Of a DNA stretch of 64,000 bases, positions 7,000-16,408 are shown piece by piece (position 1 is the first letter of the stretch; every line of letters starts with the position of its first letter). The notes below the pieces were generated by a model. That model had not been told where the DNA came from, searched no databases, and saw only the letters and a program-made list of their open reading frames with translations. Source of the DNA: Firmicutes bacterium UBA5201 (GTDB taxonomy: Bacteria; Bacillota; Clostridia; Peptostreptococcales; Acidaminobacteraceae); assembly GCA_002412775.1 (NCBI GenBank), contig DHVT01000028.1, positions 138,749-202,748 on the forward strand, written 5' to 3'. The translations under genes were made by a program, and so were the position numbers.

Positions 7000-8601
7000 A
7001 TGTTGATCAAAAGTTTCGTTTTAATGCTTGTAATCATATTCACATGGTTGAAAACCCATACGGATGTCCATAGATTTCAACTGATCGGTTATTTTAACGG
7101 TCATTACCTCAAATGGGTTTCAGAAGACATCAGAAGATTGGTGAAGCCACATGAGACCCTTTATGTTATCGGCATTCTTCTCGTTTTCCTAAGCGGTGTC
7201 ACCTGGGTACAGCTGCTCGGTCTGTTGCTCATCGCCATTGATTTTTATTTCTTCCATTTGATCAAAACAGCATATCCCCAAAAGAAAAAATTGGTTTACA
7301 CGCCTCGCGTGAAGCGATTGCTGGTCACAGACCTTGTTCTTGTAGTCTTGCTCGGACTGGCCATTGGATTCATGCCTTCTCCACTCAACATGGTCGGGGC
7401 CCTGCTTGTTTACATTTTCAGTTTCCTCTGGCTCATACTTTCCAACATCATCAACAAACCGATTGAGTCCGCCATCAACAATTATTATTACAACGATGCA
7501 AAAAGACTGTTGGCTAAAAACCCCAACATGACCGTCATAGGCATCACTGGAAGTTATGGAAAGACAAGCACCAAAAACGTTTTGTACGCCATGCTTTCAA
7601 AGGACTTCAACGTACTCATGACTCCGGAAAGCTTCAATACAAAAATGGGTCTGACCAGAACCATCAGGGAGGGGCTCAAACCGACCCACCAAATCTTCAT
7701 CGCCGAGATGGGTGCAAAAGTGGTGGGAGAAATCAGAGAGCTGGTGGAGTTCGTGCATCCTACGATGGGCATCATCACTTCCATCGGACCACAGCATCTC
7801 GAAACGTTCAAAACTTTCGAAAACATCGTCTCCACAAAAGGCGAGATGTTCAAATATTTGGAACCGAACGGCACTGCATTCGTCAATGTCAGCGACCCAA
7901 ACATAGTTTCACTTCCCAAAAGAGATGACTTGAGTTACATCTATTTTTCTGCTCAGGCTGAACTTCCTGAAACTCTGAAAATCACACCCGATTACATGAT
8001 CGAATCCATTGCCATCAACAATTCCGGTTCAAGTTTCACACTCGTGCACACCCCGACTGGAAAAAAAGTCAGGCTGGGCACTGGACTTCTTGGAAGACAC
8101 AACCTTTCCAATGTGGTCGCCGGTGCTGCAATGGCACTTTCACTCGGTGTGCCGATGGAAAGACTTCCAGCACTTACAGCCGACTTGAAACCGGTGGAGC
8201 ATCGTCTTTCGTACCGAAGAGTCAATGACTTTTACACCATACTCGATGACGCTTTCAACTCCAATCCGGTGGGATCCAAAATGGCTCTTGAGGTCCTTGG
8301 CCAATTTGAAGGCAATAAAAAGATTGTCATCACCCCAGGGATGATCGAACTCGGTGACAGACATTTCGAACTCAACAAGGCATTTGGAGAATCCATTGCC
8401 GATGTCTGCGATTTCGTCATTTTGGTCGGACAAAACCAGACCAAACCGATCCAGGACGGTCTCACTGCCAAACACTATGATGAGAACAAGCTCTATATAG
8501 CAAAAAACATCTCCGACGCCTTTGCGAAATTGTCGGAAATCATCGAACTGGATGACGTCGTATTGCTGGAGAACGATTTGCCGGACACATTCAACGAATA
8601 A
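7000..8601 (+). CDS. MurF-like Mur ligase with N-terminal membrane segments
   Basis: Mur ligases join amino acids or peptides to UDP-MurNAc using ATP. This 533-aa protein carries four to five hydrophobic segments in its first 160 residues, then a Mur ligase core. The P-loop GITGSYGKTSTKN lies near residues 181-193. The central domain contains IAEMGAKVVGEI and ITSIGPQHLETF, and the C-terminal domain has the family's DDAFNSNPVGS and TPGMIELG. Together with ddl directly downstream (18 bp), this points to UDP-MurNAc-tripeptide:D-Ala-D-Ala ligase (MurF). Canonical MurF is soluble and about 450 aa, so this is the membrane-anchored clostridial form, and a second conventional murF could exist elsewhere in the genome. 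Confidence 0.8.
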   Translation: MLIKSFVLMLVIIFTWLKTHTDVHRFQLIGYFNGHYLKWVSEDIRRLVKPHETLYVIGILLVFLSGVTWVQLLGLLLIAIDFYFFHLIKTAYPQKKKLVYTPRVKRLLVTDLVLVVLLGLAIGFMPSPLNMVGALLVYIFSFLWLILSNIINKPIESAINNYYYNDAKRLLAKNPNMTVIGITGSYGKTSTKNVLYAMLSKDFNVLMTPESFNTKMGLTRTIREGLKPTHQIFIAEMGAKVVGEIRELVEFVHPTMGIITSIGPQHLETFKTFENIVSTKGEMFKYLEPNGTAFVNVSDPNIVSLPKRDDLSYIYFSAQAELPETLKITPDYMIESIAINNSGSSFTLVHTPTGKKVRLGTGLLGRHNLSNVVAGAAMALSLGVPMERLPALTADLKPVEHRLSYRRVNDFYTILDDAFNSNPVGSKMALEVLGQFEGNKKIVITPGMIELGDRHFELNKAFGESIADVCDFVILVGQNQTKPIQDGLTAKHYDENKLYIAKNISDAFAKLSEIIELDDVVLLENDLPDTFNE

Positions 8602-8619
8602 AAGTTAAGGGGAATAATT

Positions 8620-9786
8620 ATGATCAATATTGGTGTTTTTTTCGGTGGGACAAGCGTGGAACACGAGGTGTCCATCATCACCGCACAACAAGCCATCGCT
8701 CAACTTATGAACATGTCCGATTACACTGTGGTGCCCATCTACATCTCCAAACAGAACAGATGGTACACAGGGGATTATCTGCTCGAGGTGGAACATTACA
8801 AAGACCTTGATAAGGTCATAAAAAATGCTCAGGAAGTTCAAATGGTCAAAGGAGAACGTTCTGCGGTATTGATCAAACATCCGATTCAACGCTTCAAAGA
8901 CGCTTTTGTGACCACTGTGGACATCGGATTCCCGATTATTCACGGTACAGGTGGCGAAGACGGCACATTGCAAGGTTTCCTGGAACACATGGATATTCCT
9001 TATGTGGGGTGCAACGTCCTCGCCGCATCACTCACCATGGACAAAATCGCCTCAAAACTATTTTTGAAGAGTTCGGGAATCCGTGTTGTGGAGGGAGAAT
9101 GGTTTTATACCCACCATTGGCTTTCCTATAAAGATGCCATTATTGAGGATCTTGAGAAAAAACTCGGATACCCGATGATCGTCAAACCCTCCGATATAGG
9201 TTCAAGCGTCGGTGTCACACCAGCGAAAAACCGCGCTGAACTCCTTGACGCCATTGAACTTGCCCGCAACTTCACTTCGCGTATGCTCGTCGAAAAAATG
9301 CTTGTCGGCATGAGGGAAATCAATATCTCTGTCGTAGGCGACAGCGAGAAACTGGAGCTTTCGGTCTGCGAGGAACCCATCTCAGCGAGTGATTTCCTCA
9401 CTTATGAGGAAAAATACGTGAATTCGGGTCAGACCAAAGGGATGTCGGCATCAAAACGTCAAATCCCTGCAAATATCACAAAAGATATGCGTGATGAAAT
9501 TGAACGCATGGCAGCTGAAGCTTTTATCGCACTGGATTGTGCCGGTGTCACAAGAATCGATTTCATGATCGACAAAGTCACGGGACTTCCACATATCAAC
9601 GAGTTCAACACCATTCCTGGTTCGCTATCCTTCTACCTTTGGGAAGCAACGGGAAAACCGTTCTCCAAAATGCTTGAGGACATGATTGATGCGGCTCACA
9701 GGACATATAGAAGAAAAAAATCACTCAACCGCTCAAATACCATAAACATACTCTCAACAGCCGACTTAAAAGGCATAAAAAAATAA
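8620..9786 (+). CDS. ddl: D-alanine--D-alanine ligase
   Basis: Ddl makes the D-Ala-D-Ala dipeptide used by MurF for peptidoglycan precursors, via an acyl-phosphate in an ATP-grasp fold. The 388-aa protein starts with GVFFGGTSVEHEVSIITA. It contains HGTGGEDGTLQGFLEHMDIPYVG, the ATP-grasp lysine region MIVKPSDIGSSVGV and the metal site FNTIPGSLSFYLW near the C-terminus. It is slightly longer than typical Ddl because of a basic tail. AAGGGG precedes the ATG. It forms an operon with the MurF-like gene, and possibly with the two-component genes 28 bp downstream. Confidence 0.93.
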   Translation: MINIGVFFGGTSVEHEVSIITAQQAIAQLMNMSDYTVVPIYISKQNRWYTGDYLLEVEHYKDLDKVIKNAQEVQMVKGERSAVLIKHPIQRFKDAFVTTVDIGFPIIHGTGGEDGTLQGFLEHMDIPYVGCNVLAASLTMDKIASKLFLKSSGIRVVEGEWFYTHHWLSYKDAIIEDLEKKLGYPMIVKPSDIGSSVGVTPAKNRAELLDAIELARNFTSRMLVEKMLVGMREINISVVGDSEKLELSVCEEPISASDFLTYEEKYVNSGQTKGMSASKRQIPANITKDMRDEIERMAAEAFIALDCAGVTRIDFMIDKVTGLPHINEFNTIPGSLSFYLWEATGKPFSKMLEDMIDAAHRTYRRKKSLNRSNTINILSTADLKGIKK

Positions 9787-9801
9787 CCACCAGAAAGGTG
9801 G
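9787..9801 (+). other. Small hairpin beside the response-regulator ribosome site
   Basis: CCACC / GGTGG with a 5-nt loop lies directly upstream of the GGAGG of the next gene. It is too short and lacks a T-run, so it is not a terminator; it might modulate translation. Confidence 0.3.
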
Positions 9802-9814
9802 CGAGGAGGCAACA

Positions 9815-10504
9815 ATGTCCATGGAAAAAATACTCATTGTAGAAGACGATCTGCAAATTCAAACTCTTCTTAAAGACTACATCAATGCCTCCGGTTACAT
9901 AGCTGTCACAGCATCCGACGGTGAAGAGGCATTGATGAAGTTTGAAACGGAACAACCCCAGTTGGCACTACTCGATATCATCATTCCAAAAATCGATGGA
10001 TTTGAACTCTGCAGAAAAATCAGAAACGAATCCAACATTCCAATCATCATGCTCAGCTCAAAGAAGGAAGACACCGACAAAATCTTGGCACTGGGACTTG
10101 GGGCGGACGATTACGTGGAAAAACCATTCAGTCCCAGGGTGCTCATAGCCAAAATCCAATCGCACTTCAGACGTGTGAAAGAACTTTCAGGCGCACCGGC
10201 AACTGATGTGATGACGTTCAAATCACTTGAGCTGGATGTCAAAGCAAGAACTGTCAAAGTCGAAGGCAAATACGTTCCATTTTCAGTCAAGGAATTCGAG
10301 ATTCTTCATTATCTGATGTTGAACAGCAATCAGGCACTGTCCCGCGAGAAAATATTCGATGAGATCTGGGGGTACAACGAGTATGGTGATATCAACACCG
10401 TAACGGCCCATGTAAGAAAAATCAGAGAAAAGATTGAAGTCGATCCCTCTCAACCTGAATTCATAGAAACGGTTTGGGGCATCGGTTACAAATTCAAAGG
10501 ATAA
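9815..10504 (+). CDS. OmpR-family response regulator
   Basis: A 229-aa regulator with a receiver domain (acidic EDD near residues 10-12, phospho-acceptor Asp in LALLDIIIPK, Thr/Ser position in IIMLSSK, Lys in YVEKPFSP) followed by an OmpR-type winged helix (FSVKEFEILHYLMLN ... VTAHVRKIREKIE ... TVWGIGYKF). It should bind DNA when phosphorylated by the kinase encoded 4 bp downstream. GGAGG precedes the ATG. Its position behind murF-like and ddl raises a cell-wall or glycopeptide-stress role, but nothing in the sequence proves that. Confidence 0.92.
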   Translation: MSMEKILIVEDDLQIQTLLKDYINASGYIAVTASDGEEALMKFETEQPQLALLDIIIPKIDGFELCRKIRNESNIPIIMLSSKKEDTDKILALGLGADDYVEKPFSPRVLIAKIQSHFRRVKELSGAPATDVMTFKSLELDVKARTVKVEGKYVPFSVKEFEILHYLMLNSNQALSREKIFDEIWGYNEYGDINTVTAHVRKIREKIEVDPSQPEFIETVWGIGYKFKG

Positions 10505-10507
10505 ATT

Positions 10508-11587
10508 ATGAAAGATAAAAAACGCTTTCACATCAATTTAAGAAGCATCATCATTCTATTCGTGCTGAGCATGGTACTTTTCACAACTGCCTTCATGGTC
10601 TACATATTTTTCAAATACCGCATTGATCTGATGGAGGACCAGACGCTCATCAATAGCCCTTACCTGTTGCTTGCTCTATTGATCACTGTGCTGATCATCT
10701 ACTTCATGGTCATGATGCTGTTGATCAACAAATATATTTTTACACCCATCTCCGAAATGAAACGGGCAGCTGAGAACATCCAATCGGGCAACCTCAATTA
10801 TCCCATAGAATATCAGGGGGACAATGAAATCGGTGAGTTCTGCAGGGAATTCGACAAGATGCGTATCAGGCTCAAAGATACAATCCTCGAGCAGCATGAG
10901 ATCGAAAAACGTAGAAAACGTCTCATCGCAAGCATCACTCACGACCTGAGGACCCCGCTGACATCCATTAAAGGATACATCGAAGCCATTCAAGACGGCA
11001 TTGTGAAAGACCAGGACACTTTCGATCTCTATATTGACACCATTGTGGAAAAGGCGGATTTTCTGAATCATTTGATCGATGACCTATCCGTATATACCAA
11101 GCAGGAATTGGGAGAGTTCTCACTCAATATGGAACGCGTGAATTCCGGACAATTGATGGGCAACTACTTTGATCACAAAATTGCTGAGTTTAAACACTCT
11201 CCAATAAAACTTGTACTAAAAAGGCCTTTTATATCCACATTCATTCTTGTGGACCCTTATAGATTCAATCAGATCCTGGACAACCTGATCGGCAATGCGA
11301 AAAAATATGCGAAATCGGAAATAACCGTCTCTACCAAAGTTGTCCATTATCATCTTCAAATAGGAATACAAGACGACGGGGATGGCATTCCCCAAGATGT
11401 GCTCAACAACATTTTCGATCCTTTTTTCATGGTCAACAAAGTCAAAGACCAAGTGGAAAAAGGCGGATCCGGACTCGGTCTTGCCATTGTCAAACAATTG
11501 ACCGAGGGACATTCAGGAAAAATCGAAGTCATCAGCGAACTCGGTGAAGGCACATGCTTCACCATTGATATACCATTAGATCGATAA
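10508..11587 (+). CDS. Membrane sensor histidine kinase
   Basis: A 359-aa kinase paired with the preceding regulator. Two transmembrane helices (about 15-37 and 52-75) flank only a very short external loop, so it may sense membrane or intramembrane signals. A HAMP linker follows (FTPISEMKRAAENIQSGNLN). The dimerisation domain has the phospho-acceptor His in SITHDLRTPLTSIKGY. The ATPase domain shows NLIGNAKKYA (N box), DDGDGIP (G1) and GGSGLGLAIVKQL (G2). The short extracytoplasmic loop resembles the intramembrane-sensing kinases of Firmicutes that respond to cell-envelope antibiotics. Confidence 0.9.
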   Translation: MKDKKRFHINLRSIIILFVLSMVLFTTAFMVYIFFKYRIDLMEDQTLINSPYLLLALLITVLIIYFMVMMLLINKYIFTPISEMKRAAENIQSGNLNYPIEYQGDNEIGEFCREFDKMRIRLKDTILEQHEIEKRRKRLIASITHDLRTPLTSIKGYIEAIQDGIVKDQDTFDLYIDTIVEKADFLNHLIDDLSVYTKQELGEFSLNMERVNSGQLMGNYFDHKIAEFKHSPIKLVLKRPFISTFILVDPYRFNQILDNLIGNAKKYAKSEITVSTKVVHYHLQIGIQDDGDGIPQDVLNNIFDPFFMVNKVKDQVEKGGSGLGLAIVKQLTEGHSGKIEVISELGEGTCFTIDIPLDR

Positions 11588-11605
11588 ACGGAAGGGAGAA
11601 CACGT

Positions 11606-12928
11606 ATGAAATGTCCAAACTGCAGTTTCGTCAACCCGGATGCATCGGAAATTTGCAAAGTATGCGGTTATGAACTCATAGCGATTTCCACAGAAAAACC
11701 GGAACCACCGATCTCCAAGGCTCCTCCTAGAAAGAGTCTTTCTGACCACGCCGATGATCATGAACTCGATTCGGCCCTCAAAACACTATTTGGTTCCGAC
11801 TTTGATGATGATTCCGATATTATCGACATCGAACTGACTGAAAATGATCCTGAACTGGATTATTATGAAGAGCGTTCCTCCAAAAAACCTTTTCTGATCA
11901 TTGGTGCCTTGGCTCTATTGGTCATCGTATTGTTTCTATTCCTGAAATCCAATTGGTCCGATTTTCCATGGGCATATGAATCCAGTGCCGATCAACCGGG
12001 ACAGACCATAGAGGTGCCAGGACCGACAGATGAAACTAAAGACAAGACGGCACAAGATAGTGTGGATCAATTTTTCACTCTTTTGCCCACTTTTGTGAAT
12101 CAGGGCAACATCTCGATTTTAACGCTGTTTTCAAACAGTGAGGATGCGCTCGAAGCGCTCATGGACTTTTCAGCAGAGGGCACTTTTGACCAACTGAATC
12201 AGTACGATGTCAAACTCGTCGAAGAAGACCCCGAAGCCATGAGGTATTCCGTGACCACTGAAATGGAACGCACACTGGATGACAAGAAATTCGTGGAGCA
12301 AATGCATTGGGATTTCAGAGTCATTAGAGCGGAAGAAGCGTGGACTATTGAGTATTTTTCAACTGAGGTGCTCTCAGGTGATCCAGTGGCTGCTGAACCG
12401 GCTCCATCAGATCCGGCAACACCTGTACCTGCTCCAACGCCTACGCCTGAGCCTACACCAGCTCCAGAACCTGAACCTGTGCCTGTTGAACCTGAAAAAA
12501 CCGGAGATATTCCAGAAGGATTCATAGAGTCCGGTACATTTTCAGGTGGTAAAATAACGGATGGACAAGATGTTGCAACCGCAAGATATGGAAGACATGA
12601 AGATTTTGAACGCATTGTGTTTGACATCTATGCTTGGACAAGCTTTGAACCCACCGATACAGTGGATGAAATCGGCGTTTACGAAGCTACTGTTTCAGGA
12701 GACGGCAAAAGCATCACTGTGATCATTAATGGTGCTAGAGGTGCCTATGCCAAAAAGAGCGGAATAGACCTCAAAGAGAGCACAACCGTCTCTTCAGTTG
12801 AGTATTTCTTCCCAGGCAGCGACAGCGCTGTTGGAATCACTATCACACTCAAAGAAAAAGGCGCCTTCAAAGTGTTCTCGTTGAAGGAACCTGCAAAATT
12901 GATAGTCGATTTTCTCGTGACGCAGTAA
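11606..12928 (+). CDS. Zinc-ribbon, single-TM protein with C-terminal AMIN-like domain
   Basis: A 440-aa protein with a cytoplasmic zinc ribbon at the N-terminus (CPNC ... CKVCG), an acidic linker and one transmembrane helix near residues 96-112. An external region of unknown fold follows, then a Pro/Glu-rich spacer (about residues 270-300) and a C-terminal beta-rich domain. The end (FSLKEPAKLIVDFLV) resembles AMIN-type domains that bind cell-wall polymers. It lies 18 bp behind the histidine kinase, probably as part of the same operon, and may be an output or accessory protein of that system. The function is unknown. Confidence 0.75.
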   Translation: MKCPNCSFVNPDASEICKVCGYELIAISTEKPEPPISKAPPRKSLSDHADDHELDSALKTLFGSDFDDDSDIIDIELTENDPELDYYEERSSKKPFLIIGALALLVIVLFLFLKSNWSDFPWAYESSADQPGQTIEVPGPTDETKDKTAQDSVDQFFTLLPTFVNQGNISILTLFSNSEDALEALMDFSAEGTFDQLNQYDVKLVEEDPEAMRYSVTTEMERTLDDKKFVEQMHWDFRVIRAEEAWTIEYFSTEVLSGDPVAAEPAPSDPATPVPAPTPTPEPTPAPEPEPVPVEPEKTGDIPEGFIESGTFSGGKITDGQDVATARYGRHEDFERIVFDIYAWTSFEPTDTVDEIGVYEATVSGDGKSITVIINGARGAYAKKSGIDLKESTTVSSVEYFFPGSDSAVGITITLKEKGAFKVFSLKEPAKLIVDFLVTQ

Positions 12929-12936
12929 CCCAAAAA

Positions 12937-12980
12937 AATCAAACACCCTTTGACATTTCCTGTCAAAGGGTGTTTTTTTT
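12937..12980. terminator. Bidirectional terminator
   Basis: A perfect 15-bp stem (12940-12954 with 12961-12975), with T8 on the plus side and A7 on the other, separating two convergent genes. Confidence 0.93.
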
Positions 12981-12986
12981 ACATCA

Positions 12987-13319
12987 TCATGTAACGATTT
13001 TGAATATCACAAAAATGATCAGTAAAGGGATGGCAAGCACTGTCACTAAAGCAAATGCGATACCAATTGCTCCGAAGACCAGACCGATGACTCCACCGAT
13101 CAGTCCGAAGACCAAACCTATGATCCCTCCGATGAGTCCACCGATGCCTCCAATGATACCACCGATCAATTTGAATGGCATGGCCAAAATCGGACCGATC
13201 GGAATGAAGAAAGTGATGGCACCAACCACCAAAAGATAAGGAATCATCTTTTCAAAACTGTAACCCTTATTGCGCAGTATCAAAGCAAGCGCACCCATTG
13301 CAACTAACGAAAACAACAT
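12987..13319 (-). CDS. Small glycine-zipper membrane protein
   Basis: A 110-aa, almost entirely hydrophobic protein. The middle (about residues 48-90) is a run of GGxxG, GxxxG and GLVFG units, a glycine-zipper pattern that promotes tight helix packing or oligomerisation in membranes. Hydrophobic helices lie on both sides. The ATG at 13319 is chosen because GGAGG stands just before it; four codons upstream is another ATG lacking a ribosome site. No family is recognised. It could be a structural membrane protein or pore-forming peptide; it is transcribed alone and ends at a shared terminator. Confidence 0.7.
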   Translation of the reverse strand: MLFSLVAMGALALILRNKGYSFEKMIPYLLVVGAITFFIPIGPILAMPFKLIGGIIGGIGGLIGGIIGLVFGLIGGVIGLVFGAIGIAFALVTVLAIPLLIIFVIFKIVT

Positions 13320-13427
13320 ATCTACCTCCATCTATCTTAGACCTCTGTCTGTTTTTTCTAAACTTATCATACCTCAGATAAATATAAAAAGCGTTAGCCA
13401 GAGATTAGAATCAGGTAAGAATGAAAT

Positions 13428-14447
13428 TTAATCTTCGATTTGTTTTGAAGCGTTGATCTTTTTTAGCTCTTCAACGACGAAAGGTAAGATCTTATGCACG
13501 TCACCAACGACACCAAGATCCGCAACTTCGAATATTTTCGAATTCTTATCTTTGTTGATGGCAATGATAAGTTCTGCCTCTTCCATGCCTGCCACGTGTT
13601 GGATTGCTCCGGATATGCCACAAGCGAAGTAAAGATCCGGTCTTACGGTCTTTCCTGTCTGTCCGACCTGTCTGTCGTGATCCATCCAACCGCTGTCTAC
13701 TGCCGCTCTAGAAGCGGATACCATTCCACCGAGTTCATCCGAGAGTGCATAGAGCGATTTGAAGTTTTCTGCGGAACCCACACCTCTTCCTCCGGAAATC
13801 AGAATCGTTGCTTCTTGAATATCTTGTCTGGCCTCAGTCTCTTTTTCAAAAGACAACACTTCGACAAATTGTCTGTTTTTCTCAATGGTTGTAGGCATGT
13901 TTACGATCTCACCGGTTCTGTCGGTCGATCTTTCCATTTTTGTCATTACACCAGGTCTTACAGTGGACATTTGTGGACGATGATCAGGACAAATGATTGT
14001 CGCCATGATGTTGCCCCCGAATGCCGGACGTGTCATCAGAAGCATTCTATCCTCTGATATATCAAGTGAAGTACAATCGGCTGTCAATCCGGTTTCGATT
14101 CTCGCAGAAACCCTAGGTGCCAAATCTCTGCCTATGGATGTTGCTCCAACCAATACCACTTCAGGATTCGTCTCACGAATCGCTTTGACCATGGCCTGGG
14201 TGTATGGTTCTGTCGTATAACTCTCAAGTGCCTCATCATCTATGAGGATGACTTTGTCAGCACCATATTCCACCAGCAGTCTTCCGTGTTTGTCCACTTG
14301 ATGTCCTGGAAGTACCGCAATGAGCTGAACACCGAGTTCATCTGCTATTTTTCTGCCTTTTCCGAGCAACTCAAGTGAAACGTTTTGGACGTGATTTGTC
14401 CTTTGTTCAATAAAAACCATTACACCACTATATTCTGAAATATTCAT
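13428..14447 (-). CDS. etfA: Electron-transfer flavoprotein, alpha subunit
   Basis: EtfA binds FAD and, with EtfB, passes electrons between NADH, ferredoxin and the acyl-CoA dehydrogenase. The 339-aa sequence has the N-terminal EtfA domain and a C-terminal FAD domain with SGGRGVGSAENFKSLYALSDELGG, SRAAVDSGWMDHDRQVGQTGK, ACGISGAIQH and INKDKNSKIFEVADLGVVGDVHKILP. It lies 10 bp after etfB, in the order bcd-etfB-etfA that is usual for clostridial butyryl-CoA dehydrogenase complexes. Bifurcating activity is inferred from the EtfB sequence and from the gene order. Confidence 0.95.
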   Translation of the reverse strand: MNISEYSGVMVFIEQRTNHVQNVSLELLGKGRKIADELGVQLIAVLPGHQVDKHGRLLVEYGADKVILIDDEALESYTTEPYTQAMVKAIRETNPEVVLVGATSIGRDLAPRVSARIETGLTADCTSLDISEDRMLLMTRPAFGGNIMATIICPDHRPQMSTVRPGVMTKMERSTDRTGEIVNMPTTIEKNRQFVEVLSFEKETEARQDIQEATILISGGRGVGSAENFKSLYALSDELGGMVSASRAAVDSGWMDHDRQVGQTGKTVRPDLYFACGISGAIQHVAGMEEAELIIAINKDKNSKIFEVADLGVVGDVHKILPFVVEELKKINASKQIED

Positions 14448-14457
14448 TGGATCCTCC

Positions 14458-15240
14458 CTAAATGATAAATTTCTCTTTTAATTTGTCCACGATTGCGGTT
14501 GCCAGTTCCTTAGGTGTCCCTTCAACGATCTTTCCGGCTTGTTTGGCACCTTTGGTAAATGATTTCTTCACTTTCGTAGGCGAACCTTTGAGTCCCATCT
14601 TAAGTGGATCGGCCTGAATGTCTTCAAAAGTCATAGTCTCCACTTCCAGAACGCGATGTGCAGCAATGATCCCTTTTACGGACATGTATCTCGCTTCATT
14701 GAGTTCACTCAGTGTTGTGATCAGGCATGGATAATTGACTTTGATTTTTTGAAACCCGTCTTCGAAACTTCTTTTGACTATGGCATGGTCGCCATGGTGC
14801 TCAAATGCAGAGACATAGGAAATTTGTGGCAAACCGAGATGTTCCGCGATTTGTGGACCTACCTGAGCGGTATCTCCGTCAATCGCTTGTCGTCCTGTGA
14901 TCACCAGATCATATTCCATTTTTGAAAGTGCTGCGGCAATTGTTGTGGATGTTGCCAGCGTATCCGCACCAGCAAACACCCTGTCTGTCAACAGGATGAC
15001 TCTATCCGCACCCATTGCATAGGCTTCCTGCAAAGCGACTTTCGCTTGTGGAGGTCCCATGGTCAGAACTGTGATATGCGCACCAAACTCATCTTTAAGT
15101 CTAAGTGCCGCCTCAAGACCTGCTTTGTCGTCGGGATTGATGATGCTTGGTACCCCTTCTCTGATCAAAGTGCCTGTCTTTGGATCCAATTTTACTTCAT
15201 TGGTATCTGGAACTTGCTTTATACATACGACAATCTTCAT
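14458..15240 (-). CDS. etfB: Electron-transfer flavoprotein, beta subunit
   Basis: A 260-aa EtfB. It starts MKIVVCIKQVPDTNEVKLDP and contains the segments INPDDKAGLEAALRLKDE, TMGPPQAKVALQEAYAMGAD and GRQAIDGDTAQVGPQIAEHL. These are strongly like the electron-bifurcating EtfB of clostridial Bcd complexes, where NADH oxidation drives both crotonyl-CoA and ferredoxin reduction. The ATG at 15240 follows GGAGG; an in-frame ATG five codons upstream has no ribosome site and would overlap the preceding gene. It sits 14 bp after the dehydrogenase gene. Confidence 0.95.
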   Translation of the reverse strand: MKIVVCIKQVPDTNEVKLDPKTGTLIREGVPSIINPDDKAGLEAALRLKDEFGAHITVLTMGPPQAKVALQEAYAMGADRVILLTDRVFAGADTLATSTTIAAALSKMEYDLVITGRQAIDGDTAQVGPQIAEHLGLPQISYVSAFEHHGDHAIVKRSFEDGFQKIKVNYPCLITTLSELNEARYMSVKGIIAAHRVLEVETMTFEDIQADPLKMGLKGSPTKVKKSFTKGAKQAGKIVEGTPKELATAIVDKLKEKFII

Positions 15241-15254
15241 CGCTTTATCCTCCA

Positions 15255-16394
15255 TTACTTGAGTTCGGCAGCGGCGATGACCATCTTTTGGACTTCACTC
15301 GTGCCTTCATAGATTTCTGTGATTTTAGCGTCTCTCATCATTCTCTCCACAGGATAATCTCTTGTGTAACCGTATCCACCATGGAGTTGAACCGCTTTTG
15401 TGGTGACTTCCATGGCCACTTCCGAAGCCATCAGTTTGGCCATTGCGGCTTCTTTGGCATAAGGCAGTTTTTTGCCTTTCAGATAAGCGGCATGGTAAAC
15501 GAGCATTCTAGAGGCTTCAATTTTGGTCTTCATATCCGCTATTTGGAATTGTGTGTTCTGGAACGCTGAAATCGCTCTACCGAATTGCTTTCTTTCTTTG
15601 ACATATTTCACAGTCTCATTGTATGCGCCTTGAGCAATTCCAAGTGCCTGTGCTGCGATTCCGATACGGCCGCCATCAAGCGTCATCATCGCTATTTTGA
15701 AACCTTTTCCTTCACTTCCGAGTAAGTTTTCAGCCGGGACCTTGCAATCTTCGAAAATAAGTTCGCACGTACTTGAGCCTCTGATGCCCATTTTCGCTTC
15801 CTTTTTTCCGATGCTGAACCCTTCAAATCCGGACTCGACAATAAACGCGGAAATCCCTTTGAGACCTGCTGCCCGATCTGTCATGGCCATAATCACGTAG
15901 ACATCCGCATATCCTGCGTTGGTAATGAATATTTTGCTGCCGTTCAATATATAATGATCGCCATCTTTGACCGCTATGGTCTGTTGACCGGCTGCATCTG
16001 TACCTGCATTCGCCTCAGTCAATCCGAAAGCACCAATTTTTTCACCTTTTGCGAGTGGCACGAGGTATTTCTGTTTTTGTTCCTCTGTACCGAATTCATA
16101 AATCGGAGCAGCACATAAAGAGGTATGTGCGGATACGATCACCGATGATGTGCCACATGCCACACCAAGTTCTTCAACTAGGTTGATGTATTGCCAATAC
16201 GTACCACCCGAGCCACCATATTCGACCGGAAACGGGATGCCCATCATCCCAAACCTAGCCATTTTTTTAACATTCTCAACTGGAAATTCTTCTTTTTCAT
16301 CAATCTCTGCCGCCATTGGTTCAACTTCGTTTTTTGTGAATTTCCTGAACATTTCCCTCATCATGAGGTCTTCACTTGTCAGTTCAAATATCAT
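15255..16394 (-). CDS. bcd: Acyl-CoA dehydrogenase, probably butyryl-CoA dehydrogenase
   Basis: A 379-aa short-chain acyl-CoA dehydrogenase. FAD and substrate motifs are visible: FGLTEANAGTDAAGQQT, YILNGSKIFITNAGYADVYVIMA, and the C-terminal AVQLHGGYGYTRDYPVERMMRDAKI. The catalytic-base Glu is in ITEIYEGTSEVQ. With etfB-etfA immediately behind, and crotonyl-CoA available from Kal, reduction of crotonyl-CoA to butyryl-CoA is the most likely reaction; other short-chain acyl-CoAs cannot be excluded. The ATG at 16394 follows GGAGG. A Rex-like operator lies 15 bp upstream of the start. Confidence 0.9.
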   Translation of the reverse strand: MIFELTSEDLMMREMFRKFTKNEVEPMAAEIDEKEEFPVENVKKMARFGMMGIPFPVEYGGSGGTYWQYINLVEELGVACGTSSVIVSAHTSLCAAPIYEFGTEEQKQKYLVPLAKGEKIGAFGLTEANAGTDAAGQQTIAVKDGDHYILNGSKIFITNAGYADVYVIMAMTDRAAGLKGISAFIVESGFEGFSIGKKEAKMGIRGSSTCELIFEDCKVPAENLLGSEGKGFKIAMMTLDGGRIGIAAQALGIAQGAYNETVKYVKERKQFGRAISAFQNTQFQIADMKTKIEASRMLVYHAAYLKGKKLPYAKEAAMAKLMASEVAMEVTTKAVQLHGGYGYTRDYPVERMMRDAKITEIYEGTSEVQKMVIAAAELK

Positions 16395-16408
16395 TTTCCT
16401 TCCTCCGT

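Noticed and set aside
8620..11587. A vancomycin-resistance-like (van) cluster, because ddl precedes a two-component pair
   Set aside because: There is no vanH or vanX homologue, the Ddl keeps the ordinary D-Ala-D-Ala motifs, and the neighbours are housekeeping peptidoglycan genes.
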